Origin: Candidatus Tectimicrobiota bacterium
GTDB lineage: Bacteria > JACPUC01
Direction: 5' to 3'
Length of the DNA stretch: 64,000 nucleotides
Assembly: GCA_016192455.1 (NCBI GenBank)
Contig: JACPUC010000011.1
Coordinates: 159,711 to 223,710, forward strand
Under the pieces are notes generated by a model. The model did not search any database and was not told the DNA's origin. It worked only from the letters and a program-made list of their open reading frames with translations. The translations under genes were made by a program, and so were the position numbers. The first letter of the stretch is position 1. Each line of letters opens with the position of its first letter. Below are positions 18,301 through 27,866 of the stretch, piece by piece.

Positions 18301-21270
18301 GTTCCCCGCCCGGTCGAAGGCCGTCAGCGCGTAGCGCGCGACGCTGTCCGCCGCCTGCGTGAGCAGGAAGCGGAAGCGCCCGTCAGCGCTCGGCGCGCTC
18401 TCCGTCCGCCCGTCGCTCCCTTGCAGGGTGATGAAGGCGTCCGCTTCGGCCTCCCCGGAAATCTCAACCTGTGCGGCGTTGCTGAGGATCACCGCCTGGT
18501 CTGGACGGGGCGCGGCCGGCGGCGTCGCGTCGGCGGCAAGCTGCCGGGCCGTCTGCAGGACCGTCTCGGGGATGTTCATGACCTGCCGCAGCTCCTCGAG
18601 CGCCGCGTTCAGATCGTCGGCCCGTCCGTTCACCTGGCCGGCGCGCAGGGCGCCGAGGAAGATCGCCTCCTGAATCGCCGCCGCCAGGTCGTCGTTCTCC
18701 TGCCGCTTCGGCGGCTGCTGCAGGCGCTGAGCCGACGACGCCCCCGCCGCGCTGGCCTCCAACGCCGCGGCCAACACCGCGCGCGCCGTGCTCATGAAGG
18801 CGGGCTCCGGCGTCGCGTTCAAGAGCGCCGCGATGCCGTCCGCCACCAGGCGGCTGCGCCGGCGGGGCGCCAGGTCGCGGGTGGCGCGGATGAGGCCGCG
18901 GGCGAAGAGGGCTTGCAATCCGGTGTCCGCCAAGGCGCCTGCCGGCTGCGTGGTTGCCCCCACCCGCCCGATGCCGGCCAACACCTGCACGAGCTTCGTC
19001 CCCGCCGCCGAATCGGGTTGCAGGGCGCCGCGCAGCAGGGACTCCACCTCCCCCTGGGTGAGCGGCGCATCGAGGCCGGCGAGGGCGCCCAGCAGCTCCT
19101 CGACGGAACGCTCGCGCACGCCGGCGAGGAAGGTGTGCAGCGCCTCCATCAGGCGGCCGCGTCCGAGCAGCTCGTCGAGACGCCGCCACATGCGGATGAG
19201 GAGGGCGCCGCCGCCGCTCTCCCCGGCTGCCGGGATGGTCGCCAGCAGGGCCTCCGCCACCTCGTCGAGCCGGGCAAGGTCATGCGCCGGCGGGTCAGCC
19301 CCCGCGCCTTCCGCCGCCGCCGAGGCTTCCGCGGCGGCCACCGTGGCGAGCAGCAGGGCGCGCAGCACGTAGCCGTGCTCCAGCAGGCGGGTCGCCGCGT
19401 CGAGGAGCCGCCGGAGGGACGCAGCCTGCTCCGGCCCCGCGGCCGGCAGGACTGCCCCGAGGGCGGCGGCCAGGCGGCGCAGGATGTCACGATCCTCGGC
19501 GTCGGCCCCCAGGCGGCGGATGAAGTCGGCGAGCGCCGCGACCTCAAGGGCGGGCGTCGGCGCGACGCCGCGCCGGACTGCGTCGCGCGCCAGCACGCTA
19601 AGGTCCGAGAGGGCGCCGAGGCTTTCGAGAGCGGCCTCCACAAGCGGCGGCAGGCTTGGCGTGCTCGGCGGGAACTCCCCAGCCAGGAGGCGTTCGATGA
19701 CGCCCCGCGGCAGGCGCCTCAGCGGCTCCGCCGACCCGCCTGGGGCGGTCGCGGCCTTCCCGTTGGCCGGCGCCTCGGCGGCCCCTCGCGCGGCAAGCTC
19801 ATCTCGCAGCGCGGCGGAGAGTTGGGCCAGCAAGGGATAGCGCTGTCCCTCCTGACTCGCCGAGGATGCCGCCGCGGCATCGGGGAGCAAAAGCGCCAGC
19901 GCGGCTTGGGGATCGATGCTGAACCCCGGCTCCGGGAAGCGCGGGTCAAGGCGGGCCGCGCAGGAGGCCGCGCTCCCCGCGCTGTTCCCGCCGCAGCTCG
20001 CATCGGCGCGCGCCAGGAGGGTCTCGAGCAGAGCCGCGGAGGCGGTGCTGGTCACGTCGAGGTTGATGTCGCTTGCCACTGCGCCGGGCGTGAACAGGGC
20101 CTGGCGCGTCATGCCGCCCCGCCGAGTCGCCAGGATGACCACCGCGTCAGGGCTGAGACCATCGGGGGCGCGCATGGCCTCGTCCAGCCGCAACTCCCCA
20201 CCCTCGACCGGCGCCGCCCGCAGCGGCTCCCCCGACAGAGTGAAGACCCCCGCCGCCATGCCCGCGGGGTCGTCCCCGGCATGGCCCGCGGCGCTCTCCA
20301 CGTTCAGCCGCAGCGAACGCGGCGCCACGAGGAACGGCGCGCGCCCAGCGAAGCGCGTCTCGCCGCCGCTGCCCTCCAGCTCGATGACGACGCCGTAGTC
20401 GCCGAGGGGGAGGTCGGACGCGATGGGCGCCTCGAGGAAGACCGGCAGCTCCAGATCGAGCGGCTGGAAGCGGGCCAGGGGGCGGCGCCCCGGCGTGAGG
20501 TCCAGCCCCGCGCCCCCGCCCGGGATAAGGAAGTACTGCCCCAGCGGCGTTTCGAACGACAGGTAGGCCGTCACCTCCTCGGCCCGCGCCCCGGCATGAA
20601 TGCGGCCCGCCAGGGTAAGGCGCTCGTCGGGGAAGTACGTCCTCTGGTTGAGGAGGAGCCGCACCGACGGCGCGTCCCGCACCTCGAAGCGCACCGAGCT
20701 GCGTTGGCGCGCCGCGCCGCTCTCGGGGTCGGCGGTCCAGGCGGTGAGGCGATAGGCGCCGGCTTCGAGGAGCAGGGGAAGGCCGGGATCAAGAGGGGGG
20801 CGAAGCGACAGGAAGTCGGCGACGACGAAATCCTGCTCGGCAAAGCGCCGCGCCACCGCTTGCGGCTGGCTGGTGAACTCCGGGAAATAGAGGGTGGTCC
20901 CCGAGGAAGCGCCGGCGAGCGTGGAAGGGTCTACGGCGTTCGCGGCCTCCTCCCCATCAAGCGCCTCGATGGCAAGGAAGAGGTCCACCGGCCCGGCCTC
21001 GCCCACCCGGCGCATGCGGAAGCTGAAGCTGATTTCCTCGCCGTGAGTGAGCGTCGTAGTGTTCGAGGAGAGGACGATGCGGCTGTCCGCGGCGGCCGGT
21101 CGCCAGGAAAGGAGCAGCGAGAGGAGGACCAGGGCGGCGCTCCCCCAGGGCGGCCACGCATGCCGCCGCGGCCTACGCCGGGCTGAGAGCCTGCGCGGCA
21201 TCCTGCATGACATCGGCCAAGGCCAGACGGAGCGACGGCATCCAGGACCTGCCAGGCCGCCTTCTCTCAT
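15334..21270 (-). CDS. Very large secreted protein with Ig-like modules and Gly-rich linker
   Basis: A 1978-residue predicted surface protein. A secretion segment (SAALVLLSLLLSWRPAAA) at about 43-60 follows a long basic N-terminus. Two beta-sandwich modules come next, including the shared LLLNQRTYFPDERLTLAGRI motif, then a predicted helical Ala/Leu-rich region at about 430-950. About eight bacterial Ig-like repeats follow (FVEVTVDSRTIPP and PIITSPSSGQVL type junctions), then a Gly/Ala-only linker near 1573-1630. The last part is a beta-rich domain with LTFSEPVRL also found in the 2602-residue protein. The start overlaps the upstream stop as ATGA, though an ATG nearer the signal (21213) is possible. 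The last 40 or so residues are encoded by a dispersed repeat, so the natural C-terminus seems replaced. Role inferred: adhesin or surface scaffold. Confidence 0.8.
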   Translation of the reverse strand: MREGGLAGPGCRRSVWPWPMSCRMPRRLSARRRPRRHAWPPWGSAALVLLSLLLSWRPAAADSRIVLSSNTTTLTHGEEISFSFRMRRVGEAGPVDLFLAIEALDGEEAANAVDPSTLAGASSGTTLYFPEFTSQPQAVARRFAEQDFVVADFLSLRPPLDPGLPLLLEAGAYRLTAWTADPESGAARQRSSVRFEVRDAPSVRLLLNQRTYFPDERLTLAGRIHAGARAEEVTAYLSFETPLGQYFLIPGGGAGLDLTPGRRPLARFQPLDLELPVFLEAPIASDLPLGDYGVVIELEGSGGETRFAGRAPFLVAPRSLRLNVESAAGHAGDDPAGMAAGVFTLSGEPLRAAPVEGGELRLDEAMRAPDGLSPDAVVILATRRGGMTRQALFTPGAVASDINLDVTSTASAALLETLLARADASCGGNSAGSAASCAARLDPRFPEPGFSIDPQAALALLLPDAAAASSASQEGQRYPLLAQLSAALRDELAARGAAEAPANGKAATAPGGSAEPLRRLPRGVIERLLAGEFPPSTPSLPPLVEAALESLGALSDLSVLARDAVRRGVAPTPALEVAALADFIRRLGADAEDRDILRRLAAALGAVLPAAGPEQAASLRRLLDAATRLLEHGYVLRALLLATVAAAEASAAAEGAGADPPAHDLARLDEVAEALLATIPAAGESGGGALLIRMWRRLDELLGRGRLMEALHTFLAGVRERSVEELLGALAGLDAPLTQGEVESLLRGALQPDSAAGTKLVQVLAGIGRVGATTQPAGALADTGLQALFARGLIRATRDLAPRRRSRLVADGIAALLNATPEPAFMSTARAVLAAALEASAAGASSAQRLQQPPKRQENDDLAAAIQEAIFLGALRAGQVNGRADDLNAALEELRQVMNIPETVLQTARQLAADATPPAAPRPDQAVILSNAAQVEISGEAEADAFITLQGSDGRTESAPSADGRFRFLLTQAADSVARYALTAFDRAGNASEPAFVEVTVDSRTIPPEVEAPAPRTVSREPAPLVTGAAEPGAAVTITLNGRAVGAGTADGAGRFAARLQALPADGVYTLLVGARDRAGNTAAGPAPLVYILDTQSLTPTLLTPEVGQVFREGGMRISGLGEPGARVVVFLERLEAPGEAQRLEGLANAFGSFAVQAPPDLVEGTYAITAQASDEAGNPPSPRSSQVIITINREGRVAPIITSPSSGQVLSTARPLVSGRARPGVDLELLIDGVVLDSARGDAEGRFRMQPVRDLADGLHTVSVRQAAGEPRDVAGTAPLSSVELPVRIDTAAPAPPRLEAPLQGERSEGTNVTVRGVTEAGATLLLETSAGQQERFSSDAEGRFSFAARFPASADELGITLRARDAAGNASEAVSVTVRRPPRVVVVPIIRSPIEGEVLTEPQPLIRGTAGPNATLRLFVNDAAVATTVAAANGAFTFGLSERLAEGENTLLVQALGAAGEVLAASAPLRLRLDTAPPRTPVLSAPMDGVTIGREVSFLVQGQAEESARVRLRRGQEIVTEQPVVDGVFHFVLALNLLDLQEFALEGIDAAGNVSEPLRFTLFFSETGLPRGGGAATAGGGGGGAAAGGGGGGSAAGGGGGGAAGGGGGGGSGGGGSGGGSAGGGGGGGTPAADTQAPVLLKVEVLGSEASSSLGLFDNIRLTFSEPVRLRRPNEIPGGSANREVLGKVSVAFVREAAPAGSSLNTSSLLNGLANLRQAFPTNISLINLAGGPFNGQGNDLKGANLNLNSVFLKIDGALGETLQVTSDASALRNTHTIEIDPDALGFPIDFSASGIREGLLYLASLSLDGGAFQDAAGNIGRGLIEVTFRFFIPADANGNGRGGERVANINELNTRVTTFAVSPGSGSPPNLPIVELGLNSTPTISSAMLTQATFAASDAHSASPLVASTNLTALASVQPDGQGGEALRIDAGQSQGTASAGDLVPSRTPLARAAEQLAGSEDQAAHSHFPLRKPA
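15384..15444 (+). repeat. Dispersed hairpin element, copy A (partial)
   Basis: Contains hairpins 2 and 3 of the element: CGCGAGCTGCT/AGCAGCTCGCG around one base, the conserved link GGGGTGCGCGAGGGG, and GGGGAC/GTCCCC. It lies inside the 3' end of the 1978-residue protein gene and extends that frame. Confidence 0.75.
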
Positions 21271-22472
21271 GCCTCGAAGCTGAGGTTTACGGGCGCCAGC
21301 ACCTGCGGCGCCAGTTCGCCGCCGTCAAGGGCGCGAATGCCGGGGAAAATCTCGAAGGTCACCGGCGCGATGATAAGCAACCCAAGGTCGTCCGAGGGCA
21401 GAAAATCGCGCTTCGGAGTGACGATGACGGTTCGCCCATCGCCGGCCACCCGCAGCGTGAAGAACCTCGACGCCTCGCCCTGGCGCAGGGAGGTGCGCGG
21501 GAAGGCATCGCGCAGGAAGTCGGGAAGGCTCGCCACGCCGACGGTCAGGCCGACGTTCGGCAGGATGGTGGCGGCGTCCGGGGGCCGGTTGAACTCCACC
21601 CGCAGCTCCGGCGTGAAGGGGGCGGATGTCATCGAGACGATCTGCAGCGGCTGCGGCTGTAGAGGCGACGCGCGCAGCTCCACCTCCTCGACCTGAACCG
21701 ATCCCAGCACGTCCAGCGTCCCCGCCTGCGCGAGGCCGGCGAACCAGGTGAAGACACCCACCAGCGAAACCTCCTCGGGCAGGCTGATCCGCCACAGCTC
21801 GCGCTCCTCCGCCTGGAGCGCCACATCGGCCATGAAGGGCCGCGCCTCGGGGAGGAAATCGGGATAGAAGAGCACGGTGCGGCGGTCGGGGAACTGCACC
21901 GCCAGGTAGGCGTCGACCGGCTGATCCACCACCTGCGCGGACGACCGCAGCGTCACCACCAGCTCATCGCCGGGCCGGTACGTCGCCTGGTTGAGCTGCA
22001 CGCGGAAGGCGGCGAAGGCGGGGTCGAAGAGGATCGGCGCGGACTGCTCGCACTGCGTTGCGGCGCCGGGGACCTGCAACCCTGCCACCCAGGTGTAGGC
22101 GCCGGCGGGAAGCCGCAGCGCCTCGTCAAGCTGGAGGGAGAAGAGCGGCTGGGATGCCGGCGAGGCGGCGGGCAGCGGGAAGGGGCGCGGCGCGGCGGAC
22201 ATCTCGAAATCCGGGAACCAAAGGGGTTCCTCAATCCCCGGGACGCGGACGCCGAGGAAGGCGGAGGTATCCGCCGCGGACGCATCTCCCAGGGCAACGA
22301 AGCTGAGATTGAGCGTATCTCCCGTCGTGTAGACGCGCTGATTGAGCGCAATCCGGACCCTCGGCGCGCACTCCTGCGCCGGGCTTTGCACGGGGAAGAG
22401 AAACCGGCAGACAATGAAGAGAAGCAGCGCCATGAAGAAGACGCCGCGTCGTCCAGGTTGCGGAATTGTCAT
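21267..22472 (-). CDS. Secreted modular beta-sandwich protein
   Basis: A 401-residue protein with an N-terminal signal segment (MALLLFIVCRFLFPVQSPAQ). Two tandem modules share RIALNQRVYTTGDTLNLSF and RVQLNQATYRPGDELVVTL, each continuing into a VDAYLAVQFPDRRTVLFYPDF-like strand. A C-terminal domain then begins at about 285 with a TPELRVEFNRPPDA strand resembling the FSEPV strand of the two giant proteins. Start chosen at ATG rather than an in-frame TTG three codons upstream. It overlaps the next gene by ATGA, so the two are co-translated. Unknown function; likely a smaller paralogue in the same surface assembly. Confidence 0.75.
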   Translation of the reverse strand: MTIPQPGRRGVFFMALLLFIVCRFLFPVQSPAQECAPRVRIALNQRVYTTGDTLNLSFVALGDASAADTSAFLGVRVPGIEEPLWFPDFEMSAAPRPFPLPAASPASQPLFSLQLDEALRLPAGAYTWVAGLQVPGAATQCEQSAPILFDPAFAAFRVQLNQATYRPGDELVVTLRSSAQVVDQPVDAYLAVQFPDRRTVLFYPDFLPEARPFMADVALQAEERELWRISLPEEVSLVGVFTWFAGLAQAGTLDVLGSVQVEEVELRASPLQPQPLQIVSMTSAPFTPELRVEFNRPPDAATILPNVGLTVGVASLPDFLRDAFPRTSLRQGEASRFFTLRVAGDGRTVIVTPKRDFLPSDDLGLLIIAPVTFEIFPGIRALDGGELAPQVLAPVNLSFEA

Positions 22473-22601
22473 GCAAGTCAAAAGCTCACGTGCTTGTGAA
22501 AGCAGCCCCGCGGGAGATCAGAGGCGGTGGTGTTCGGTTCCCGGCCCAGGCGCACTGTAGCTCTCGCTCTCTCAGGGGAGCTTCGGCCGAGACCAAACGA
22601 T

Positions 22602-22665
22602 TCCCCCGCGAGCTGCGCAGCGGCTCGCGTAAATGGGGTGCGCGAGGGGGCGCGGCTCCCTCGCA
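22602..22665 (+). repeat. Dispersed hairpin element, copy B (partial)
   Basis: Hairpin 2 is CGCGAGC/GCTCGCG with an inner GC pair. Hairpin 3 is GCGAGGG/CCCTCGC. The GGGGTGCGCGAGGGG link is intact. Lies between the fucose synthase gene and the secreted-protein gene. Confidence 0.75.
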
Positions 22666-22705
22666 CTTTTCTGAAGCTTTACCGGAGCAATTGCCGCCGA
22701 TCGCT

Positions 22706-23674
<969 letters not shown>

Positions 23675-23733
23675 TCAGGGCATCTGATTACTTGAAACTT
23701 GTAGGTCTTGCGATGGCGGGAGAGAGTTATTTT

Positions 23734-23845
23734 GTGGGGGAAGCCTTCCCTGGGGGATCATTGATCCCCCAGACCCCCTTTCCCCGCGAGTTCGCCCTGC
23801 GAACTCGTCTAAGCGGGGTGCGCGAGGGGGCGAGGCTCCCTGCGA
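23734..23845 (+). repeat. Dispersed hairpin element, copy C (full length)
   Basis: Three hairpins in order. The first is GGGGGATC/GATCCCCC after a GTGGGGGAAGCCTTCCC lead. The second is CGAGTTCGC/GCGAACTCG, with both sides of the stem changed relative to the other copies but pairing kept. The third is the GCGAGGGGGC arm with CTCCCTGC. The link GGGGTGCGCGAGGGG is present. Confidence 0.8.
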
Positions 23846-23938
23846 ACAAAACTGGGCTTACCTGACAATCTTACCTCTAGGGTTTACTTATAGATCCTGG
23901 ATGTGTTGGCTCCACAATTGAACGGATTACACGTCATC

Positions 23939-24634
23939 TTACATTTTTCGTGCTTCTATGCAGATACTATCTTTATGCCGTCCACTATCTTCAACTTCTC
24001 CAAACCTTTCATCCGCCCACTCACCATAAACACAAAACTTAACTTCACGAAAACCGTGGTCCTTTAGTGCCCTGGATAGGGAGTATCTGTCCCACATCCA
24101 TTGATGACGAGCATTCGATAACACTTCCTTTATCCTAGCCAAGAAGGACATCCTCGTCTTAAAGAATCCTAAATGTGAGTTGGTCAAGAAATAGGTATTT
24201 GCTGATGTGCATAATTCATAATCTTTAGATGAAAGTCTATTTAAATACTCCTCTGCCATCAGTTCCAAATCAGGAACGATACATCTGAAATATCCTTTGA
24301 TTGCTACGTACTTGTAAATGTTGGAGATGGCGGAATGGAAATCCTCTTTGCTTAAATGCTCAAGAATATGTGAGGCAAATATTAGTCTAATACTTCCTTC
24401 CTGAACTTTTAATCCCTTAACTATATCTCCATACATGACATTTGATGGCCATTGGACATGTAGGTACTTTGGTGCTAATGTGCGAACGCCTGGAATCTTT
24501 GATAAGCGTAATGAGAAGGATGCATCAATATTAATCCAGCCTTCTCCCGCAGTGGTTCCACACCCAATATTCAAACAATGATCACCGCGATCATTAGCTT
24601 CCAACGCATTAAGTCGTGTTACAAGTAGTCGCAT
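23939..24634 (-). CDS. SAM-dependent methyltransferase (class I, Methyltransf_11-like)
   Basis: The 231-residue protein has the SAM-binding motif CLNIGCGTTAGEGWINIDAS at about 20-39, then IRLIFASHILEHL (the motif around the conserved HxLEH) and GYFRCIVPDLELMAEEYLNR, a pattern seen in methyltransferases of glycan loci. The gene is strikingly AT-rich beside its GC-rich neighbours, suggesting recent acquisition. Its target, probably a sugar hydroxyl or lipid-linked intermediate, cannot be read from sequence. Confidence 0.8.
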   Translation of the reverse strand: MRLLVTRLNALEANDRGDHCLNIGCGTTAGEGWINIDASFSLRLSKIPGVRTLAPKYLHVQWPSNVMYGDIVKGLKVQEGSIRLIFASHILEHLSKEDFHSAISNIYKYVAIKGYFRCIVPDLELMAEEYLNRLSSKDYELCTSANTYFLTNSHLGFFKTRMSFLARIKEVLSNARHQWMWDRYSLSRALKDHGFREVKFCVYGEWADERFGEVEDSGRHKDSICIEARKM

Positions 24635-24700
24635 TCTAAAACTGGTTCATTCAAACTGGAGTTAAATTACCGGGCTTTACCCTTTACCAGTTAGTTATCG

Positions 24701-24895
24701 TTACTGTGCCTTGTCGATGATATTATCCCCAAGCACCAGCGTATCCATCTTCGTGCGCAGGAAGCAGTCGAGCGCCTCGGCTGGCTGGTGGACGATCGGT
24801 TCGTTCTCGTTGCAAGAGGTGTTGAGCAGGACGGGGACGCCGGTGAGGTCGGCGAAGGACTCGATGAGGCGGTGTTAGCGCGGGTTCGTGTGGCG
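24701..24895 (-). pseudogene. Carbamoyltransferase (NodU/CmcH family), C-terminal remnant
   Basis: In the minus frame the segment reads HRLIESFADLTGVPVLLNTS, NENEPIV, ALDCFLRTKMDTLVLGDN, the well-known C-terminus of O-carbamoyltransferases that modify sugars. Just upstream NPR is followed by TAA where the family has Tyr (NPRYHRLIESF), so a nonsense change is also present. The rest of the protein is missing and the acetyltransferase gene abuts this fragment. Confidence 0.8.
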
Positions 24896-24899
24896 CCGG

Positions 24900-25532
24900 T
24901 TAGAGCAGGGAGAAAGGCTTTTCCTGCTGATCACCATGAGAGGTGCATTGACGTGGTGAGAAATGACATTCCTCATGCTGCTGAAGTATTCGATCCTTCA
25001 CAAACTCCGCTGGGTTGCCCGCTGAAATAGTCCAGGCCTTCGTATCTTTGGTAACGACGCTTCCCGCAGCAAGGACACTTCCTTCTGAAATTGTCACTCC
25101 AGGACAGATGGTCGAGAAAGCCCCAATCCATGCCTGATTCTCAATGACAATCTCCCTCGTTATCAACGCAAACCTTGGATCGGACCAGTCATGGTTCCCC
25201 GTACAAAGATAGACTCCTTGAGAGATGCAGCAGTCGGCGCCGATTGTGACCAGGGCAAGGTTATCGATCCACACCCCTTCCCCAATCCAGGTCTGATTGC
25301 CGATCGTCAACTTCCATGGATACTTGATATTGACACGAGGTTTTATGATCACACCATCACCAATCTTTGCTCCAAAGAAGCGGAGCACGATCCTTTTTAT
25401 CGTATAGAAGGGAAGCAGCCAGGAGTCAAAGAGGAGAGCATTGATAAGGTACCAGGAAAAAAGTTTTCCTAATGACGCACTCCGCGTATGCTGAACTCGT
25501 GCGTACTCTTTTAAATTCATCCCTCCTTGCAT
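24900..25532 (-). CDS. WcaF-type hexapeptide-repeat acetyltransferase
   Basis: Left-handed beta-helix acyltransferase of 210 residues that would O-acetylate a sugar of the polysaccharide. Family signatures are RFFGAKIGDGVIIKPRVNIKYPWKL, TWIGEGVWIDNLALVTIG, CISQGVYLCTGNHDWSDP (with the catalytic His in GNHDW) and WIGAFSTICPGVTI. It ends in SLL exactly where the carbamoyltransferase remnant begins, so its last codons may derive from the junction. The start could also be the ATG 12 bases inside, which AAGGAGGG touches too closely to favour. It sits between two fragments of one carbamoyltransferase gene, so it probably entered by recombination that removed that gene's middle. Confidence 0.88.
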   Translation of the reverse strand: MQGGMNLKEYARVQHTRSASLGKLFSWYLINALLFDSWLLPFYTIKRIVLRFFGAKIGDGVIIKPRVNIKYPWKLTIGNQTWIGEGVWIDNLALVTIGADCCISQGVYLCTGNHDWSDPRFALITREIVIENQAWIGAFSTICPGVTISEGSVLAAGSVVTKDTKAWTISAGNPAEFVKDRILQQHEECHFSPRQCTSHGDQQEKPFSLL

Positions 25533-25669
25533 CTCTAATTCTGGACCTTAGGGTACGGATACACCGCGTTGCGCTCTTTCTTTACAAGATTACTTATGAG
25601 GAGATTTCCAGCTTTCAATAATGGCATGGAGCGGACGGCATTGGTGGTGCGCCTCCTCTGGCCAGGCAA

Positions 25670-25903
25670 TCACCCCTCCCCTAGCTCGCCGTTCACCGAT
25701 GCCAACACCTGCCGTTGCCCGCGCAGGCTACCGTGGTAAATCACCGTCAACTCCGCGCAGGCCTGGATCGCCTCGCGCGGGAACCGCGCCCAGTGCTTCA
25801 CCCGCCGAAAGCGCTCCTCCTCCACCGCTGCGCACAGCTCCCCATCCCGCACCAGCGCGGCGGATACGTCACCGTGGTAGGCGTTGATGCCGAGGAGGAT
25901 CAT
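25670..25903 (-). pseudogene. Carbamoyltransferase (NodU/CmcH family), N-terminal remnant
   Basis: The frame starts MILLGINAYHGDVSAALV and continues with DGELCAAVEEERFRRVKHWA and FPREAIQAC, the standard N-terminus of these enzymes including the metal-binding His. After about 47 residues similarity is lost and the frame stops. Together with the C-terminal piece 0.8 kb away it shows a gene of about 600 codons reduced to its two ends. Confidence 0.8.
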
Positions 25904-26007
25904 CGCAATGTCACCGCGAGGGATTCCCAATTAGCCGAAGTCTGGCGCCTTGTTTTGATCGGCTTTGTCAGCTTGCAATCACGCTGAGGCTGCATGACCA
26001 CATCGTG

Positions 26008-26610
26008 TTAGGGCTTCATCCAGAGCGCAGTATCGGTCACGCCGCTTGAAGTCCAGATACAGCGCCAATCTCCAACCGCCATCTGGAATGTTTGCCAACT
26101 TTCTGATGGAGGAGCATGGCCATATCGTTGCGAATTAGGAGAACGACTCGCTGAGGGCAAAAACCAATTACAGTTGTCGATGACAATGATCCCGCCGGGC
26201 TTAAGAAGTGACAGAGCCACAACTGCGCATTCATCCCGCCTGATGCCGTCCACTAGGATGAGGTCGAGACTGTTCTTTTGCATGGAAAGCGCGCGTTCAA
26301 CATACTTCGATTCATCACAGAGATGATAATCAACATGTGTCAGCTTCATTCTCTGTATTCTGCGGCTGACCCGCCGATACCAATAAGGATCATGCTCAAT
26401 GCTTGTGATGAACTTTACTCTTGTAGAAAACCAGAGCGTACTTCTGCCGGAACCCCATTCGAGCACCTTGTCTTCAGGTTTCAGCCAACTCGACAAGATG
26501 TTCGTCATACTCTTGGTGAGCCACGGGGTCTGCTTGTTCGTATGTTCGTAGGTGAGCACCATGAGGCGGCTCGCGATGTAGCGTGGCGAGAGATGCCGAA
26601 TATTTCTCAT
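26008..26610 (-). CDS. SAM-dependent methyltransferase-like protein
   Basis: The 200-residue protein contains DKVLEWGSGRSTLWFS (SAM-binding loop), VKFITSIEHDPYWYRRV (acidic residue at the end of strand 2), LDLILVDGIRRDECAVVAL and GGIIVIDNCNWFLP. This layout matches small Rossmann methyltransferases found in glycan clusters. The GC content is lower than in the flanking genes. The stop of the upstream glycosyltransferase is 50 bases before it, so it is probably read with that operon. Confidence 0.72.
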   Translation of the reverse strand: MRNIRHLSPRYIASRLMVLTYEHTNKQTPWLTKSMTNILSSWLKPEDKVLEWGSGRSTLWFSTRVKFITSIEHDPYWYRRVSRRIQRMKLTHVDYHLCDESKYVERALSMQKNSLDLILVDGIRRDECAVVALSLLKPGGIIVIDNCNWFLPSASRSPNSQRYGHAPPSESWQTFQMAVGDWRCIWTSSGVTDTALWMKP

Positions 26611-26660
26611 CGGTCTACCTTTCCATCAAAGGTAGGGTCTGGTTGCGATCATGCCGGCGA

Positions 26661-27866
26661 TCAGTGGCCGTTGATCCATGCCGGCGCCAGCCGGTCGCCC
26701 CGCAGGATGTCTTCGTAGACCGCGATCATCCGCGCGGCAATGGATTCCCAGTTCAACTTTTCGCGGACGAGCGCCTGGCCGCGCCGGCCCATGTCCCGCC
26801 GTCGCACGGGATCGGTAAGCAACGCTCCGAGCGCCCTCGCCAGCGCCTCGCCCCGCGGTTCGACGATGACGCCCCCGCCTGCCGCTTCAATCTCCGGGAA
26901 GTTGCAGGCAGGGGAGAGCACCACGGGACAACCGCAGGCAGCCGCCTCCAGCGCCGCCATGCTGAACCCCTCCGAGTGCGACGGCAGCACGAAGAGCTCC
27001 GCCGCGCCCAGGGCGCTCAGCTTCTCCTCTCCTTCGAGGAGGCCCGTGAAGCGGACGTGCTGTGACAACTCGTAGCGGGCGACGGCCAACTCGAGCGCGG
27101 CTCGGTAGCCCACATTATCTGGGCCGGCGAGAACAAGCAGTAGGTCAGAGCAGCCGGCGACACGCCGCACAAGCATGCCGAACGCCTCGAGAAGGACGTC
27201 CAGGCCCTTTTTCGGATGCAGCCGGCCAAGGAAGAGGAGGTACCGCTTCCCTCGCAGCTCCGGGTACCGGGCGTCAAGAACCGCACGTGGCGGGACGCTG
27301 CGGTAGTCGTCCGGGTCAATACCATTCGGCAGGACAAACGTCGGGCGTTGCAACCCGAGCGCCGCAAACTGCCGTCCCTCCGCGGCGGTGAGGGCATGCA
27401 GGGCGGCGGCACGCTTTAGCGTCCGGTGATCGAAAAGCTTGAAATACGGCCGCTTTTTCCATGCCTTCCAGGCAAGCGCCCAAGGATCGAGCATGCCATG
27501 TGGACTGACGATGTAGGGGCGATGGAAGTACCGCGCCAGGCGGCTGCCAAGCAGGGTGGGGTACGAGAAGAGGCCGTGCAGGTGTAGGAGATCAACCTCC
27601 CGCGCGTTCCGCCAAAGCCAAGCCGTGAGACCCCAGGACCAGCCGTACTCCTCAGGTCCGCGGCACCGGAAGAAGTGATACGGCACCTCCCATACTGGCT
27701 CCCTCGAGGCGCTCGCTGGGCCAACCGCCTCCGATGAACTGCCATATAATGCAGCGAGGCGGACATCCAGCCCCGCCTTGCGCTGCCAACGCGCGATCTG
27801 TGGCACGAGGGTGCTCGGTCCACCGAATTGGGGCCTCAGCGACGGCACGATGTGCAGGACGCGCAT
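26661..27866 (-). CDS. Glycosyltransferase family 4
   Basis: GT-B fold retaining glycosyltransferase, 401 residues. The N-terminus MRVLHIVPSLRPQFGGPSTLV holds the Gly-rich acceptor loop. LHLHGLFSYPTLLGSR and YIVSPHGMLDPWAL are typical, and the donor half has YLLFLGRLHPKKGLDVLLEA, HVRFTGLLEGEEKL and LPSHSEGFSMAALEAAACG with the E-x7-E pair. The start overlaps the preceding stop (TGATG). The sugar donor cannot be determined. Confidence 0.92.
   Translation of the reverse strand: MRVLHIVPSLRPQFGGPSTLVPQIARWQRKAGLDVRLAALYGSSSEAVGPASASREPVWEVPYHFFRCRGPEEYGWSWGLTAWLWRNAREVDLLHLHGLFSYPTLLGSRLARYFHRPYIVSPHGMLDPWALAWKAWKKRPYFKLFDHRTLKRAAALHALTAAEGRQFAALGLQRPTFVLPNGIDPDDYRSVPPRAVLDARYPELRGKRYLLFLGRLHPKKGLDVLLEAFGMLVRRVAGCSDLLLVLAGPDNVGYRAALELAVARYELSQHVRFTGLLEGEEKLSALGAAELFVLPSHSEGFSMAALEAAACGCPVVLSPACNFPEIEAAGGGVIVEPRGEALARALGALLTDPVRRRDMGRRGQALVREKLNWESIAARMIAVYEDILRGDRLAPAWINGH

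Noticed and set aside
15562..21186. 1874-codon open frame opposite the 1978-residue protein
   Set aside because: Composition is Arg/Gly/Ala/His noise typical of antisense frames in high GC DNA; the other strand has a signal peptide and Ig-like repeats.
24788..25030. 80-codon plus-strand frame
   Set aside because: Opposite strand of the carbamoyltransferase remnant and acetyltransferase 3' end, both of which have clear motifs.
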